Below, piece after piece: positions 1 to 7,504 of a stretch of 11,918 nt of DNA. The position numbers were made by a program, and so were the translations under genes. The stretch's first letter is position 1; every line of letters begins with the position of its first letter. Origin of the DNA: JAJKJG01 sp036386395 (GTDB lineage Bacteria; Pseudomonadota; Alphaproteobacteria; Rhizobiales; Beijerinckiaceae); NCBI GenBank assembly GCA_036386395.1, contig DASVVU010000198.1:1-11918 (forward strand). The letters run 5' to 3'. The notes beneath the pieces were generated by a model, which was not told where the DNA came from, searched no databases, and saw only the letters and a list, made by a program, of their open reading frames with translations.

Positions 1-165
1 CGGGGCTTCGGGCCGGCGCGGGTCGAGGGCCTGCCGGCCTGCGACTGGGTGCTGATCGACGCCGGCGACGTGATCGTCCACGTCTTCCGTCCCGAGGTCC
101 GCAGCTTCTACAATCTCGAGAAGATGTGGGGCGCGGACCGGCCGCACGAGCGCCTGGCCGGCTGA
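1..165 (+). CDS. rsfS: Ribosomal silencing factor RsfS, C-terminal part (5' end outside window)
   Basis: The reading frame is open from the first base and ends in TGA at 163-165, giving the last 54 residues of a protein. RsfS (RsfA/DUF143 family) binds ribosomal protein L14 on the large subunit and blocks subunit joining when nutrients are short. The visible tail has the family's conserved end: a DWVLIDAGDVIVHVF strand region (residues 15-29 of the fragment), then R-P-E-V-R-x-F-Y-N-L-E-K-M-W. The RlmH gene follows after 18 nt, the usual rsfS-rlmH pairing in alphaproteobacteria, which supports the call. The start, and any upstream nadD or proA, cannot be seen. Confidence in the family is high; the function comes from characterised homologues. 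Confidence 0.93.
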   Translation, partial: RGFGPARVEGLPACDWVLIDAGDVIVHVFRPEVRSFYNLEKMWGADRPHERLAG

Positions 166-183
166 TTTAGGCCGGTTCGCCCC

Positions 184-666
184 GTGAGGCTGACGGTCGT
201 CGCGGTCGGGCGGCTGAAGAGCGGCCCCGAGCGCGACTTGGCCGAGCGCTACCGCGAGCGCGCCGAGGCGCTCGGGCGCTCGGCCGGCTTTGCGCCGGTC
301 GAAGTGGTCGAGATCCCCGAGAGCCGCGCCCGGCGCGACGCCGACCGTCGGGCCGAGGAAGCCCGCACCGTCCTGGAGCGGGCCGGGACGGCCACGCTGA
401 TCGCCTTCGACGAGCGCGGGCGCTCGATCCCCAGCGAAGACCTGGCCGGGCGCCTGGAAAAGTGGCGCGACGGCGGCACGCCGGCCCTCGCCTGCGCGAT
501 CGGCGGCGCCGACGGCCTCGACCCCTCGTTGCGCGAGCGCGCCGCTCTCGTCCTCTCCTTCGGCGCCCTTACCCTGCCGCACCAGCTCGTCCGGGTGCTC
601 GTGCTGGAACAGCTCTACCGCTGCCTGACCATCCTCTCCGGCCATCCCTATCATCGCGGGGGGTAG
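184..666 (+). CDS. rlmH: 23S rRNA (pseudouridine1915-N3)-methyltransferase RlmH
   Basis: This 160-residue protein matches the SPOUT-class RlmH family, which uses S-adenosylmethionine to methylate pseudouridine 1915 in helix 69 of 23S rRNA on assembled ribosomes. The length agrees with the E. coli enzyme (about 155). Visible family marks are the cofactor-loop sequence A-I-G-G-A-D-G-L (residues 105-112), L-S-F-G-A-L-T-L-P-H-Q-L-x-R (124-137), E-Q-L-Y-R (142-146) and the C-terminal G-H-P-Y-H-R (153-158), which helps form the active site. The start is GTG at 184, giving the standard N-terminus MRLTVVAVGRLK. No good Shine-Dalgarno sequence precedes it, so translation may be coupled to rsfS, whose stop is 18 nt upstream. 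A Cys (147) sits where many homologues have Ala after the E-Q-L-Y-R motif. Confidence 0.96.
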   Translation: MRLTVVAVGRLKSGPERDLAERYRERAEALGRSAGFAPVEVVEIPESRARRDADRRAEEARTVLERAGTATLIAFDERGRSIPSEDLAGRLEKWRDGGTPALACAIGGADGLDPSLRERAALVLSFGALTLPHQLVRVLVLEQLYRCLTILSGHPYHRGG

Positions 667-671
667 GATCG

Positions 672-689
672 GGGCCGGGATGTCGGCCC
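672..689. terminator. GC hairpin between convergent rlmH and the binding-protein gene
   Basis: A perfect 6-bp inverted repeat (GGGCCG at 672-677, CGGCCC at 684-689) with a 6-nt loop lies in the 33-nt gap between the two facing stop codons. There is no T-run on either side, so it is at best a weak or bidirectional terminator. Its position is the main support. Confidence 0.35.
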
Positions 690-699
690 GTGCCGCGCC

Positions 700-1929
700 T
701 CACTTCCTCACGAGCGGGCAGCGGGACTTCTCGAGGGGCTGAAACGCCTCGACGCCCGGCACCGTCGCGACGAGGCGGTAGAGGTCCCACGGGCCTTGCG
801 ATTCCGACGGCTTCTTGACCTCGAACAGGTGCATCTCGTGCACCATGCGCCCGTCCTCGCGGATGCGGCCGTCCTTGGCGAAGAAGTCGTTGATCGGGGC
901 CGCCTTCATGGCCTTCATGACGGCGCCGGTCTCGTCCGTGCCCGCCGCCTGCACGGCCTTGAGGTAGTGCGTCGTCGCCGAGTAGAGGCCGGCCTGGGAC
1001 ATGTTCGGCATCTTGCCGGTCTTGTCGAAGAAGCGCTTCGACCAGGCCCGGGTCTCGTCGTTCAGGTCCCAATAGAAGGCTTCGGTCAGGAGCATGCCCT
1101 GCGCCGTCTGGAGCCCGAGACTCTTCACGTCGTTCACGTAGACGAGAAGGCCGGCGAGGCTCTGCCCGGCCTTCGTCAGCCCGAACTCGGCCGCCTGCTT
1201 GATGGCGTTCGTGGTGTCGGTGCCGGCGTTCGCGAGCCCGACCACCTTCGCCTTCGAGGCTTGCGCCTGGATCAGGAAGGACGAGAAGTCGGCCGTGTTC
1301 AGGGGCGCCCGCACCGAGCCGACGACCTGCCCGCCGTTCGCGCGCACGACCTCGGCGGTGTCGCGCTCGAGCTCGTGCCCGAAGGCGTAGTCGGCCGTGA
1401 CGAAGAACCACGAGTCGCCGCCGCGCTTCACCGTCGCCTTGCCCGTCGTGCTGGCGAGCGAGTAGGTGTCGTAGGTGTAGTGCACGGAGACGGGGGTGCA
1501 GGCCTCGTTGGTGATGCGCACGGCGCCGGGCCCGTTCAGCACCACGATCTTGTTCTTCTCCTTGGCGACCTCGATCACGGCGAGCGCCGTCGCCGAGGCC
1601 GCGACGTCGAGAATGGCGTCGACCTGTCCACGATCGAACCACTCCCGCGCCGCGTTCGCGGCGATGTCGGGCTTGTTCTGGTGGTCGGCGAAGACGACCT
1701 CGACGGGGCGTCCCAACACCTTGCCGCCGAAGTCCTCGACCGCCATGCGGGCCGCCGTCACGCTGCCCGTGCCGGTGATGTCCGAATAGAGGCTCGCCAT
1801 GTCGAGGACGAGCCCGATCCGGACCACGTCGTCGGAGATCTGCGCCGGGGCGGGGGCCTGCGCCTGCGCCGAGGCGGGCGGCGCGGCAAGGCACAGGCAC
1901 AGGACGGCGGCGACGCCGAGGGTCTTCAT
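700..1929 (-). CDS. Periplasmic substrate-binding protein of ABC transporter (branched-chain amino acid/amide type, Peripla_BP_6)
   Basis: A 409-residue secreted protein of the type I periplasmic binding fold (LivK/AmiC/UrtA-like). Such proteins deliver amino acids, urea, amides or other small organics to a HAAT-family ABC permease. ATG at 1929 is chosen because GGGAGG lies 6 nt upstream and a signal peptide follows at once (residues 1-22, ending A-S-A-Q). The mature part starts with the typical D-x-V-x-I-G-L-V-L-D-M strand (34-44); a W-F-F-V-T-A-D-Y-A-F-G-H stretch (174-185) and N-T-A-D-F-S-S-F-L-x-Q-A (211-222) mark the second lobe. Cysteines at 144 and 404 could pair. No permease or ATPase gene lies in the window, so it is an orphan component and its ligand cannot be told from sequence. 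It lies between rlmH and envC, which are usually neighbours in this order. An in-frame extension to 2136 is unlikely because it buries the signal peptide. Confidence 0.9.
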   Translation of the reverse strand: MKTLGVAAVLCLCLAAPPASAQAQAPAPAQISDDVVRIGLVLDMASLYSDITGTGSVTAARMAVEDFGGKVLGRPVEVVFADHQNKPDIAANAAREWFDRGQVDAILDVAASATALAVIEVAKEKNKIVVLNGPGAVRITNEACTPVSVHYTYDTYSLASTTGKATVKRGGDSWFFVTADYAFGHELERDTAEVVRANGGQVVGSVRAPLNTADFSSFLIQAQASKAKVVGLANAGTDTTNAIKQAAEFGLTKAGQSLAGLLVYVNDVKSLGLQTAQGMLLTEAFYWDLNDETRAWSKRFFDKTGKMPNMSQAGLYSATTHYLKAVQAAGTDETGAVMKAMKAAPINDFFAKDGRIREDGRMVHEMHLFEVKKPSESQGPWDLYRLVATVPGVEAFQPLEKSRCPLVRK

Positions 1930-2100
1930 GGGTAGCCTCCCTTGAGCCGAACGCTCCTGCGGCGCTCTCTCGCCTTGAAGGCAACGGCGACGCTTGACCC
2001 GATTCGTCGCCGAACCGGAGAGAATTTGCAAGGAAACCGCCGCAAGCGGATTGATTTGATGAGCGTGGCCGGGCTTGGACATGCGGGCCTTCGGTCGTCC

Positions 2101-2129
2101 TTGACAGGCCCCGCCCGCCGAAACACGAA
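2101..2129 (+). promoter_or_regulatory. Possible sigma-70 promoter for the envC-ctpA unit
   Basis: A perfect -35 hexamer TTGACA (2101-2106) sits 108 nt before the proposed envC start, in the 285-nt divergent gap (1930-2214). The hexamer 17 nt later, CACGAA (2124-2129), is a poor -10 match, so only half of the promoter is convincing. No clear promoter was recognised for the minus-strand binding-protein gene in the same gap. Confidence 0.28.
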
Positions 2130-2214
2130 GTCCCATGGGATCGACGGCCGACTCCGCTTATTGCGGCGTATGGGGCAGGCGCATGCGTGCCGGAACAATG
2201 GGGGGCTTGACGGC

Positions 2215-3558
2215 GTGCGACGCCTTGCCCTGAGACGCAAAGCCCTGGCTGCGCTCTGTGCCGGCCTCCTCGCGCTTGGCGGCCCGGCTTATCCCCAGGA
2301 TTTGCCGGCCACCGACCCCGCCCGCGAGGCGGCGCGGGCGGCGGCCGAGAAGGCGAAGCGCGAGGCGGAGCTCAAGGCGGCTCAAGAAGCGCTGGCGGCC
2401 GCGGCCGAAGCGCAGCGCCGGCTCGAGCGCGAGATCACGGAGCTCAAGGCCGACCGGGCAAAGCTCAACGCCGCGCTCCTCGACGGCACACGCCGCATGC
2501 GCGCTGCGGAGGAGCGAATCGCCGCCCTGGAGGGGCGCATCGCCACGGCCGCCGGCAGCGAGGCCGCGATCCGCCGGTCGCTGGAGGCCCGCCGCGGACT
2601 CGTCGTCGAGGTGCTGGCGGCGCTCCAGCGCATGGGGCGCCGCCCGCCCCCCGCCGTGCTCGTGCGCCCCGAGGACATCCTGGCGGCGGTGCGCACCTCG
2701 ATGCTCTTAGGGGCCGTTCTCCCGGAGCTGCGGTCCGAGACCGAGGCGCTGGCCCAGGATCTCGCCGAGCTTGTGCGCCTGAGGGCGGCGCTCGCCGCCG
2801 ACCGCCAGGCCCTTGAGCAGGAGCTCGCCGACCTCTCCCGCGAGCAGGAGCGCACGGCGGCCCTCGTCGAGGCCCGCCAGAGCCGCCTCGGAGAGGCCGA
2901 GCGCAGCGCCAGTGCCGAGCGGGCGAAGGCGGCCCAGCTCGCCCGGGAGGCGCAGTCTCTCAAGGATTTGATCGAGCGCATGGAGCGCGACGTTGCCGCC
3001 GCCCGCACTGCCGCCGACGAGGCGAGGCGCGCCGCCGAGGCGCAGGCCCGCGAGACGAAGGAGCGCTTCGCCGCCGCGGCCTTCCGGGACCCTGCCCGCC
3101 TTGCCCCCAAGATCCCCTTCATCGAAGCGAAGGGCGCCCTGCCGATGCCGGTCGGCGGCAGGACCGTGCGCGACTTCGGCGATCCGGACGGGGCCGGCGG
3201 CACGACCCGGGGCATCTCAATTTCGACACGACCCCGTGCTGTCGTGGCTTCTCCTGCCGACGGCTGGGTGGCCTTCGCGGGACCGTTCCGGTCCTTCGGA
3301 CGGCTGCTTATTATCAATGCAGGGGGCGGCTACTATCTTTTGCTGGCCGGCATGGATCAAATCAGGGTAGAGGTGGGCCAGTTCGTGCTCGCCGGGGAGC
3401 CGGTGGCGACGATGGGCGACACTTCGTCTCTGGCGGCCGGCACCGGGGGCGTCGAAACCGGCGGCCCGGTGCTTTATGTAGAGTTCCGCAAAGACGGCGG
3501 GTCGATCGATCCGGGCCCGTGGTGGGCGAAATCGCAGGGCGAGAAGGTTCGCGGATGA
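2215..3558 (+). CDS. envC: EnvC-like murein hydrolase activator (coiled coil plus degenerate LytM/M23 domain)
   Basis: A 447-residue periplasmic protein. EnvC-type proteins bind and switch on amidases that split septal peptidoglycan; the Caulobacter homologue is called LdpF. GTG at 2215 is preferred: a G-rich Shine-Dalgarno-like run lies at 2200-2205 and the protein then opens with Arg-rich residues and a hydrophobic signal (about 1-28). An ATG at 2170 would add 15 residues without a ribosome site. Residues 33-128 and 172-283 are Ala/Glu/Arg-rich coiled coil. Residues 306-437 are the LytM domain, recognisable by F-G-D-P-D-G (321-326), S-P-A-D-G-W-V (346-352), G-R-L-L-I-I-N (362-368) and V-G-Q-F-V-L-A-G-E-P-V (387-397). 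The Zn ligands of active M23 enzymes are absent: the HxxxD position reads T-R-G-I-S and the HxH position reads L-Y-V. It should therefore be an activator, not an endopeptidase. It overlaps ctpA by 4 nt. Confidence 0.9.
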   Translation: MRRLALRRKALAALCAGLLALGGPAYPQDLPATDPAREAARAAAEKAKREAELKAAQEALAAAAEAQRRLEREITELKADRAKLNAALLDGTRRMRAAEERIAALEGRIATAAGSEAAIRRSLEARRGLVVEVLAALQRMGRRPPPAVLVRPEDILAAVRTSMLLGAVLPELRSETEALAQDLAELVRLRAALAADRQALEQELADLSREQERTAALVEARQSRLGEAERSASAERAKAAQLAREAQSLKDLIERMERDVAAARTAADEARRAAEAQARETKERFAAAAFRDPARLAPKIPFIEAKGALPMPVGGRTVRDFGDPDGAGGTTRGISISTRPRAVVASPADGWVAFAGPFRSFGRLLIINAGGGYYLLLAGMDQIRVEVGQFVLAGEPVATMGDTSSLAAGTGGVETGGPVLYVEFRKDGGSIDPGPWWAKSQGEKVRG

Positions 3559-4877
3559 TGCGCAAGATTCCTCTGATACTCCTCAGCGCGCTGGCCGGTG
3601 CCGGCGCGACCGCCGTCGTGAGCCAGACGCACCTGCTTTCGGGCACGAGCGCGGTCGCGGCCTCGGCCGAGACCTACCGGCAGCTCAGCCTGTTCGGCGA
3701 CGTGTTCGAGAAGGTCCGCTCGGACTACGTCGAGAAGCCGGAAGAGGCGAAGCTGATCGAGTCGGCCATCAACGGCATGCTGACCTCGCTCGACCCGCAC
3801 TCGAGCTACATGGACCCGAAGAGCTTCCGGGACATGCAGTACCAGACCAAGGGCGAGTTCGGCGGCCTCGGCATCGAGGTCACCATGGAGGAAGGGCTCG
3901 TCAAGGTCGTGACCCCGATCGACGACACGCCGGCCGCCCGCGCCGGCCTCCTCGCCAACGACGTCATCACCCACATCGACGACGAGCAGGTCCAGGGCCT
4001 GACCCTCAACCAGGCGGTCGACAAGATGCGCGGCCCGGTCAACTCGACCGTGCGCCTCAAGGTCAAGCGCAAGGAGAAGTCCGAGCCGTTCGAGGTCTCC
4101 CTGACCCGCGACATCATCCGGATCCGCCCCGTGCGGGCCCGCAAGGAGGGCGACGACGTCGTCTACCTGCGCATCACGCAGTTCAACGAGCAGACCTTCG
4201 AGGGCCTCAAGTCCTCGATCGAGCGGCTCTCGGCCGAGATCGGCCCAGACAAGCTCAAGGGCTACGTCATCGACCTGCGCAACAACCCGGGCGGGCTCCT
4301 CGACCAAGCCATCATGGTCTCGGACGCCTTCCTGGAGCGCGGCGAGATCGTCTCGACCCGGGGCCGCAACGCCGAGGAGACGCAGCGCTACAGCGCCAAG
4401 GCCGGTGACCTGACCAAGGGCAAGCCCCTGGTGGTGCTGGTCAACGGCGGCTCGGCCTCGGCGTCCGAGATCGTCGCAGGCGCGCTTCAGGACCACAAGC
4501 GGGCGACGGTGCTCGGCACCCGCTCCTTCGGCAAGGGCTCGGTCCAGACCATCATCCCGCTCGGCGGCAACGGCGCGGTGCGGCTCACGACGGCGCGCTA
4601 CTACACGCCGTCCGGCCGCTCGATCCAGGCCAAGGGCATCGACCCCGACGTCGAGATCCTGCAGGAGGTCCCGGACGAGCTGAAGGGCAAGGACGAGACC
4701 AAGGGCGAGGCGGGGCTTCGCGGCCACCTCAAGAACGACAAGGAGGAGCGCGGCGGCTCCTCGGCCTACGTCCCGACCGACCCCGCGAAGGACAAGCAGC
4801 TCAGCGCCGCCTTCGACTACGTGCGCGGCATCCAGAAGGGCGCCGCCGCCCCCGCCAAGGGCAGCGTTCCGAACTGA
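3555..4877 (+). CDS. ctpA: C-terminal processing peptidase CtpA (S41 family)
   Basis: A 440-residue serine protease that cuts proteins near their C-termini in the periplasm; relatives (Prc, CtpA) trim or degrade cell-wall hydrolases. ATG at 3555 overlaps the envC stop as ATGA and has GAGAAGG at 3541-3547. ATG at 3558 is an alternative, and a start at 3519 would lie inside envC. An N-terminal signal or anchor spans about residues 5-22. A PDZ domain follows (about 100-172, with F-G-G-L-G-I-E and R-A-G-L-L-A-N-D-V-I). The protease core has L-R-N-N-P-G-G-L-L (241-249), the nucleophile in G-S-A-S-A-S-E (Ser302 by the usual 25-residue spacing), Lys327 in S-F-G-K-G-S and Gln331, so the Ser/Lys/Gln triad is intact. 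The tail from about 373 is Lys/Glu/Gly-rich and probably flexible. Coupling to envC suggests a shared role in peptidoglycan remodelling (inference). Confidence 0.95.
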   Translation: MMRKIPLILLSALAGAGATAVVSQTHLLSGTSAVAASAETYRQLSLFGDVFEKVRSDYVEKPEEAKLIESAINGMLTSLDPHSSYMDPKSFRDMQYQTKGEFGGLGIEVTMEEGLVKVVTPIDDTPAARAGLLANDVITHIDDEQVQGLTLNQAVDKMRGPVNSTVRLKVKRKEKSEPFEVSLTRDIIRIRPVRARKEGDDVVYLRITQFNEQTFEGLKSSIERLSAEIGPDKLKGYVIDLRNNPGGLLDQAIMVSDAFLERGEIVSTRGRNAEETQRYSAKAGDLTKGKPLVVLVNGGSASASEIVAGALQDHKRATVLGTRSFGKGSVQTIIPLGGNGAVRLTTARYYTPSGRSIQAKGIDPDVEILQEVPDELKGKDETKGEAGLRGHLKNDKEERGGSSAYVPTDPAKDKQLSAAFDYVRGIQKGAAAPAKGSVPN

Positions 4878-4911
4878 GCCACGCCCCTTTTAAGGCTTTG
4901 GTAACCACGAT

Positions 4912-4944
4912 GGCCCGCAGTGTCCGCTGACGCTGCGGGCCTTT
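4912..4944 (+). terminator. Rho-independent terminator after ctpA
   Basis: A perfect 9-bp inverted repeat (GGCCCGCAG at 4912-4920, CTGCGGGCC at 4933-4941) with a 12-nt loop is followed by TTT. It starts 35 nt after the ctpA stop and ends about 50 nt before the next gene. It is the best plus-strand terminator in the window, though its T-tract is short. Confidence 0.7.
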
Positions 4945-4996
4945 CGATTCGAGGCCTGTCGCTGCGCGCGAAGAACAGGGCAGGGGGCGGGTTCCC

Positions 4997-6196
4997 GTGG
5001 ACGTCACGGCCGACGATCTGACGAAGCCCTTAGGCATCGCCGAGCGCCCCCGCAGCTTCCGCACCTGGACGCTGCCCGTCGCGCCGGTCCTGTCCGGCCT
5101 TCTCGTCGTGCTCCTGGGCGGCGCCGCGGCCTACGTGACCTTCGCGGACGACCCGCTCGCCGGCGAGCCGCACGCGATCGTCCCGATCGAGCTGCCGGCG
5201 GCCCCGCCGGCAACGTCTCCGGCGGCTCCGCCCACGGCCGCCGTCAAGCCCGCCGGCAATCCCGCGGCCGAGGCGCCGCCGAACCGCACCGCCGCCGAGG
5301 TCGAGGACGCGTCCGGCGTCGCGATCATGCGCCCGAACGGGACGGCGGCGCCGGGCTCCGTAATCATCCGGGTGCCGGAGCCGGACGGCAAGCTTGCGCC
5401 CGCCCCCGACCCGCGCCTCGTCGAGCGCAGCCGCCACGGCCTTTTGCCGAAGGCCGGGCCGGACGGCGCAAAACCCTGGCAGGTCTACGCCCGCCCGGTC
5501 GGGTCCGCCGCCCGCGCGCCCGTGCGCATCGCCCTCCTGGTCACCGGCCTCGGCATCGGCCAGAGCGCCACGGCGGCAGCGGTCGCGAAGCTGCCGCCGC
5601 CCGTGACCCTCGCCTTCGCACCTTATGGCGCCGACCTCGACAAGACCGTGGCGAGCGCGCGCGAGGCCGGCCATGAGGTCATGCTCCAGGTCCCGATGGA
5701 GCCCTTCGACTACCCGGACAGCGACCCCGGCCCGCACACCCTCACGACCCGGGCGAAGCCGCAGGAGAATCTCGACCGACTGCACTGGGCGATGGGGCGC
5801 TTCGCGGGCTATATCGGCCTCGTGAACTTCATGGGCGCCAAGCTGACCGCGGACGAGGCCGCGCTCGCCCCGATCCTCAAGGAGATCGGCTCCCGCGGGC
5901 TCGTCTTCCTCGACGACGGCTCGTCGTCGCGCTCGCTGGCCGGCTCCGTCGGCCCGAGCGCGCGCGCGCCCACCGTCCGCGCCGACGTCGTCCTCGACGC
6001 CGCGGGCCAGGGCGAGGCGGTCGACCGTGAGCTCGCCCGGCTCGAGGAGATGGCGCGGAAGCGCGGCCTCGCGATCGGGACCGCGAGCGCGCTGCCGGCG
6101 ACCGTCGAGCGCATCCTGCGCTGGTCGCGCTCCCTCGAGGCGAAGGGCATCGCCCTCGTGCCGGTGTCCGCCGCCTACCCGGCCGAGGGCCGGTGA
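4997..6196 (+). CDS. Divergent polysaccharide deacetylase (DUF610/YibQ family), membrane-anchored
   Basis: A 399-residue protein of the divergent polysaccharide deacetylase family (Polysacc_deac_2), related to E. coli YibQ, whose gene also lies beside envC. GTG at 4997 is preceded by a G-rich ribosome site (AGGGGG at 4982-4987). One membrane helix spans about residues 28-49, followed by an Ala/Pro-rich linker (about 52-170) and the catalytic-like domain (about 176-394), so the domain should sit in the periplasm. Family signatures are G-H-E-V-M-L-Q-V-P-M-E-P-F-D-Y-P (225-240), N-F-M-G-A-K-L-T (277-284) and L-V-F-L-D-D-G-S-S (302-310). The fold is that of NodB-like deacetylases, but activity on peptidoglycan or another glycan is not established for this branch. 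The stop overlaps the rppH start by 1 nt (TGATG), implying coupled translation. Confidence 0.9.
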   Translation: MDVTADDLTKPLGIAERPRSFRTWTLPVAPVLSGLLVVLLGGAAAYVTFADDPLAGEPHAIVPIELPAAPPATSPAAPPTAAVKPAGNPAAEAPPNRTAAEVEDASGVAIMRPNGTAAPGSVIIRVPEPDGKLAPAPDPRLVERSRHGLLPKAGPDGAKPWQVYARPVGSAARAPVRIALLVTGLGIGQSATAAAVAKLPPPVTLAFAPYGADLDKTVASAREAGHEVMLQVPMEPFDYPDSDPGPHTLTTRAKPQENLDRLHWAMGRFAGYIGLVNFMGAKLTADEAALAPILKEIGSRGLVFLDDGSSSRSLAGSVGPSARAPTVRADVVLDAAGQGEAVDRELARLEEMARKRGLAIGTASALPATVERILRWSRSLEAKGIALVPVSAAYPAEGR

Positions 6197-6750
6197 TGGC
6201 GCGCCGCCGGGCGGCCCGCCCGGTCCGCGAGCTGCCCTACCGCCCCTGCGTCGGGATCGTGCTCCTGAACCGGGACGGCCTCGTCTTCCTCGGCCGCCGG
6301 CGCTCCGAGGCCGGCCCCGATCCCATCGCCGACGGCTACGCCTGGCAGATGCCGCAGGGCGGCATCGACGCGGGCGAGACCCCTTACGAAGCAGCCGTGC
6401 GGGAGTTGCGCGAGGAGACGGGGGTGCGCTCGGCCGAGCTCCTCGCCGAGGCGCCGGACTGGTACGCCTACGACCTGCCTTCCTTCGTCGCCGGCCGCGC
6501 TTGGCGCGGGCGCTACCGCGGCCAGACCCAGAAGTGGTTCGCCTTCCGCTTCACCGGGCCGGACGAGGAGATCGACATCCGCCATCCCTCCGGTGGCAGG
6601 CCCGAGTTCGACGCCTGGCGCTGGGAGCGCATGGACCGCCTGCCCGGGCTCATCATCCCGTTCAAGCGGCCGGTGTACGAGAAGGTCGTCGAGGCGTTCC
6701 GCCATCTCGCCGCCCCGATGGATGACGAAAGTGGGGCCCCGCCGGCCTGA
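6196..6750 (+). CDS. rppH: RNA pyrophosphohydrolase RppH (Nudix)
   Basis: A 184-residue Nudix hydrolase of the RppH/NudH group. RppH removes pyrophosphate from the 5' end of triphosphorylated (or diphosphorylated) mRNA, which exposes it to RNase E-type decay. The Nudix box is complete at residues 55-77 and fits GX5EX7REUXEEXGU exactly, with R69-E70 and E73-E74 as the metal-binding core. Group-specific features are Y-R-P-C-V-G-I-V-L-L-N (15-25), W-Q-M-P-Q-G-G-I (50-57), Q-K-W-F-A-F (from about 116) and a W-R-W-E-x-M segment near 147. ATG at 6196 overlaps the preceding stop codon; a GTG one codon earlier is possible. It closes the conserved envelope cluster although its own job is in RNA turnover. 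Confidence 0.95.
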   Translation: MARRRAARPVRELPYRPCVGIVLLNRDGLVFLGRRRSEAGPDPIADGYAWQMPQGGIDAGETPYEAAVRELREETGVRSAELLAEAPDWYAYDLPSFVAGRAWRGRYRGQTQKWFAFRFTGPDEEIDIRHPSGGRPEFDAWRWERMDRLPGLIIPFKRPVYEKVVEAFRHLAAPMDDESGAPPA

Positions 6751-6823
6751 GGCGGCGGGCGTTCCCTTGCGCGGGCGCCTGCCTTAAGAGCGGCGGAGAA
6801 CGCGAGAACGAAGGGGGCGGGCC

Positions 6824-7459
6824 ATGGCGGGAGCGCACGAGCACCTGGAGCGCGCCGAGCACGCGCAGCACACGGCCCATGGCGGGCACGCGGAGCACGG
6901 CGGGCACGGCGACGCGAACAAGACCAACAAGCGGATCGCGCTCCTGATCGCGATCCTGGCCCTGTTCCTCGCCGTCGCCGAGACGCTCGGCAAGGGCGCC
7001 CAGACCGAGGGCCTGAACTACAACGTCGAGGCCTCGAACCTGTGGGCCTTCTTCCAGGCGAAGACGATCCGCCAGACCGCCGTGCGCACCGCCGCCGAGC
7101 AGGTCGAGCTGACCCGGCCGCAGATCGCGGACCCGGCCGTCGCCGACGCCGTCGCGAAGCGCCTCGACACCTGGGGGAAGACCGTGGCGCGTTGGGAATC
7201 CGAGCCCGAGACCCAGGAAGGCCGCCGGGAGCTGGCGGCGCGGGCGAAGCAGGCCGAGGCGAAGCGCGACACGGCGCTCGCCCGTTACCACCACTACGAG
7301 GTCTCCTCGGCGGCGTTCCAGATCGCGATCGTGCTCGCCTCGGCCGCCGTGATCACGGGCGCGCTGGTCCTGGCCTGGATCGCGATCGGCCTCGGCGGCG
7401 TCGGCCTCGTCTTCGCCGGGATCGGGCTCTTCGCGCCCCATTCCGTGCACCTGTTCTGA
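6824..7459 (+). CDS. DUF4337 family membrane protein with His-rich N-terminus
   Basis: A 211-residue protein that matches the uncharacterised DUF4337 family: N-K-R-I-A-L-L-I-A-I-L-A-L-F-L-A (35-50), A-E-T-L-G-K-G-A-Q-T (52-61), then N-V-E-A-S-N-L-W-A-F-F-Q-A-K-T-I-R (67-83). It has one helix near 37-54, a soluble charged middle (about 80-158) and two C-terminal helices (about 163-185 and 188-205). The first 30 residues contain eight histidines, six of them exactly three apart (13, 16, 19, 22, 25, 28), which could bind metal ions, but this is inference. AAGGGGG at 6811-6817 is a good ribosome site. It lies 73 nt after rppH. No function is known for the family. Confidence 0.85.
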   Translation: MAGAHEHLERAEHAQHTAHGGHAEHGGHGDANKTNKRIALLIAILALFLAVAETLGKGAQTEGLNYNVEASNLWAFFQAKTIRQTAVRTAAEQVELTRPQIADPAVADAVAKRLDTWGKTVARWESEPETQEGRRELAARAKQAEAKRDTALARYHHYEVSSAAFQIAIVLASAAVITGALVLAWIAIGLGGVGLVFAGIGLFAPHSVHLF

Positions 7460-7504
7460 CGCGGAGCTTCTGCGTATCGACGGCAAGGATCGGCGGCATC
7501 GCTC

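Noticed and set aside
796..1935. 379-codon plus-strand frame opposite the binding-protein gene
   Set aside because: The minus strand gives a signal peptide and a well-conserved binding-protein sequence; the plus-strand product is repetitive Val/Gly/Arg/His.
1942..2214. In-frame N-terminal extension of the EnvC-like protein
   Set aside because: It would put about 90 Arg-rich residues before the signal peptide and has no ribosome site.
1930..2214. Possible small RNA or gene in the 285-nt divergent gap
   Set aside because: Only a TTGACA hexamer and short dyads were seen; no terminator-ended RNA or frame with a ribosome site was found.
2192..2217. GGAAC-N17-CGTG resembling an EcfG promoter
   Set aside because: The -10 part is imperfect and overlaps the GTG start of envC, so a transcript from it would lack the start codon.
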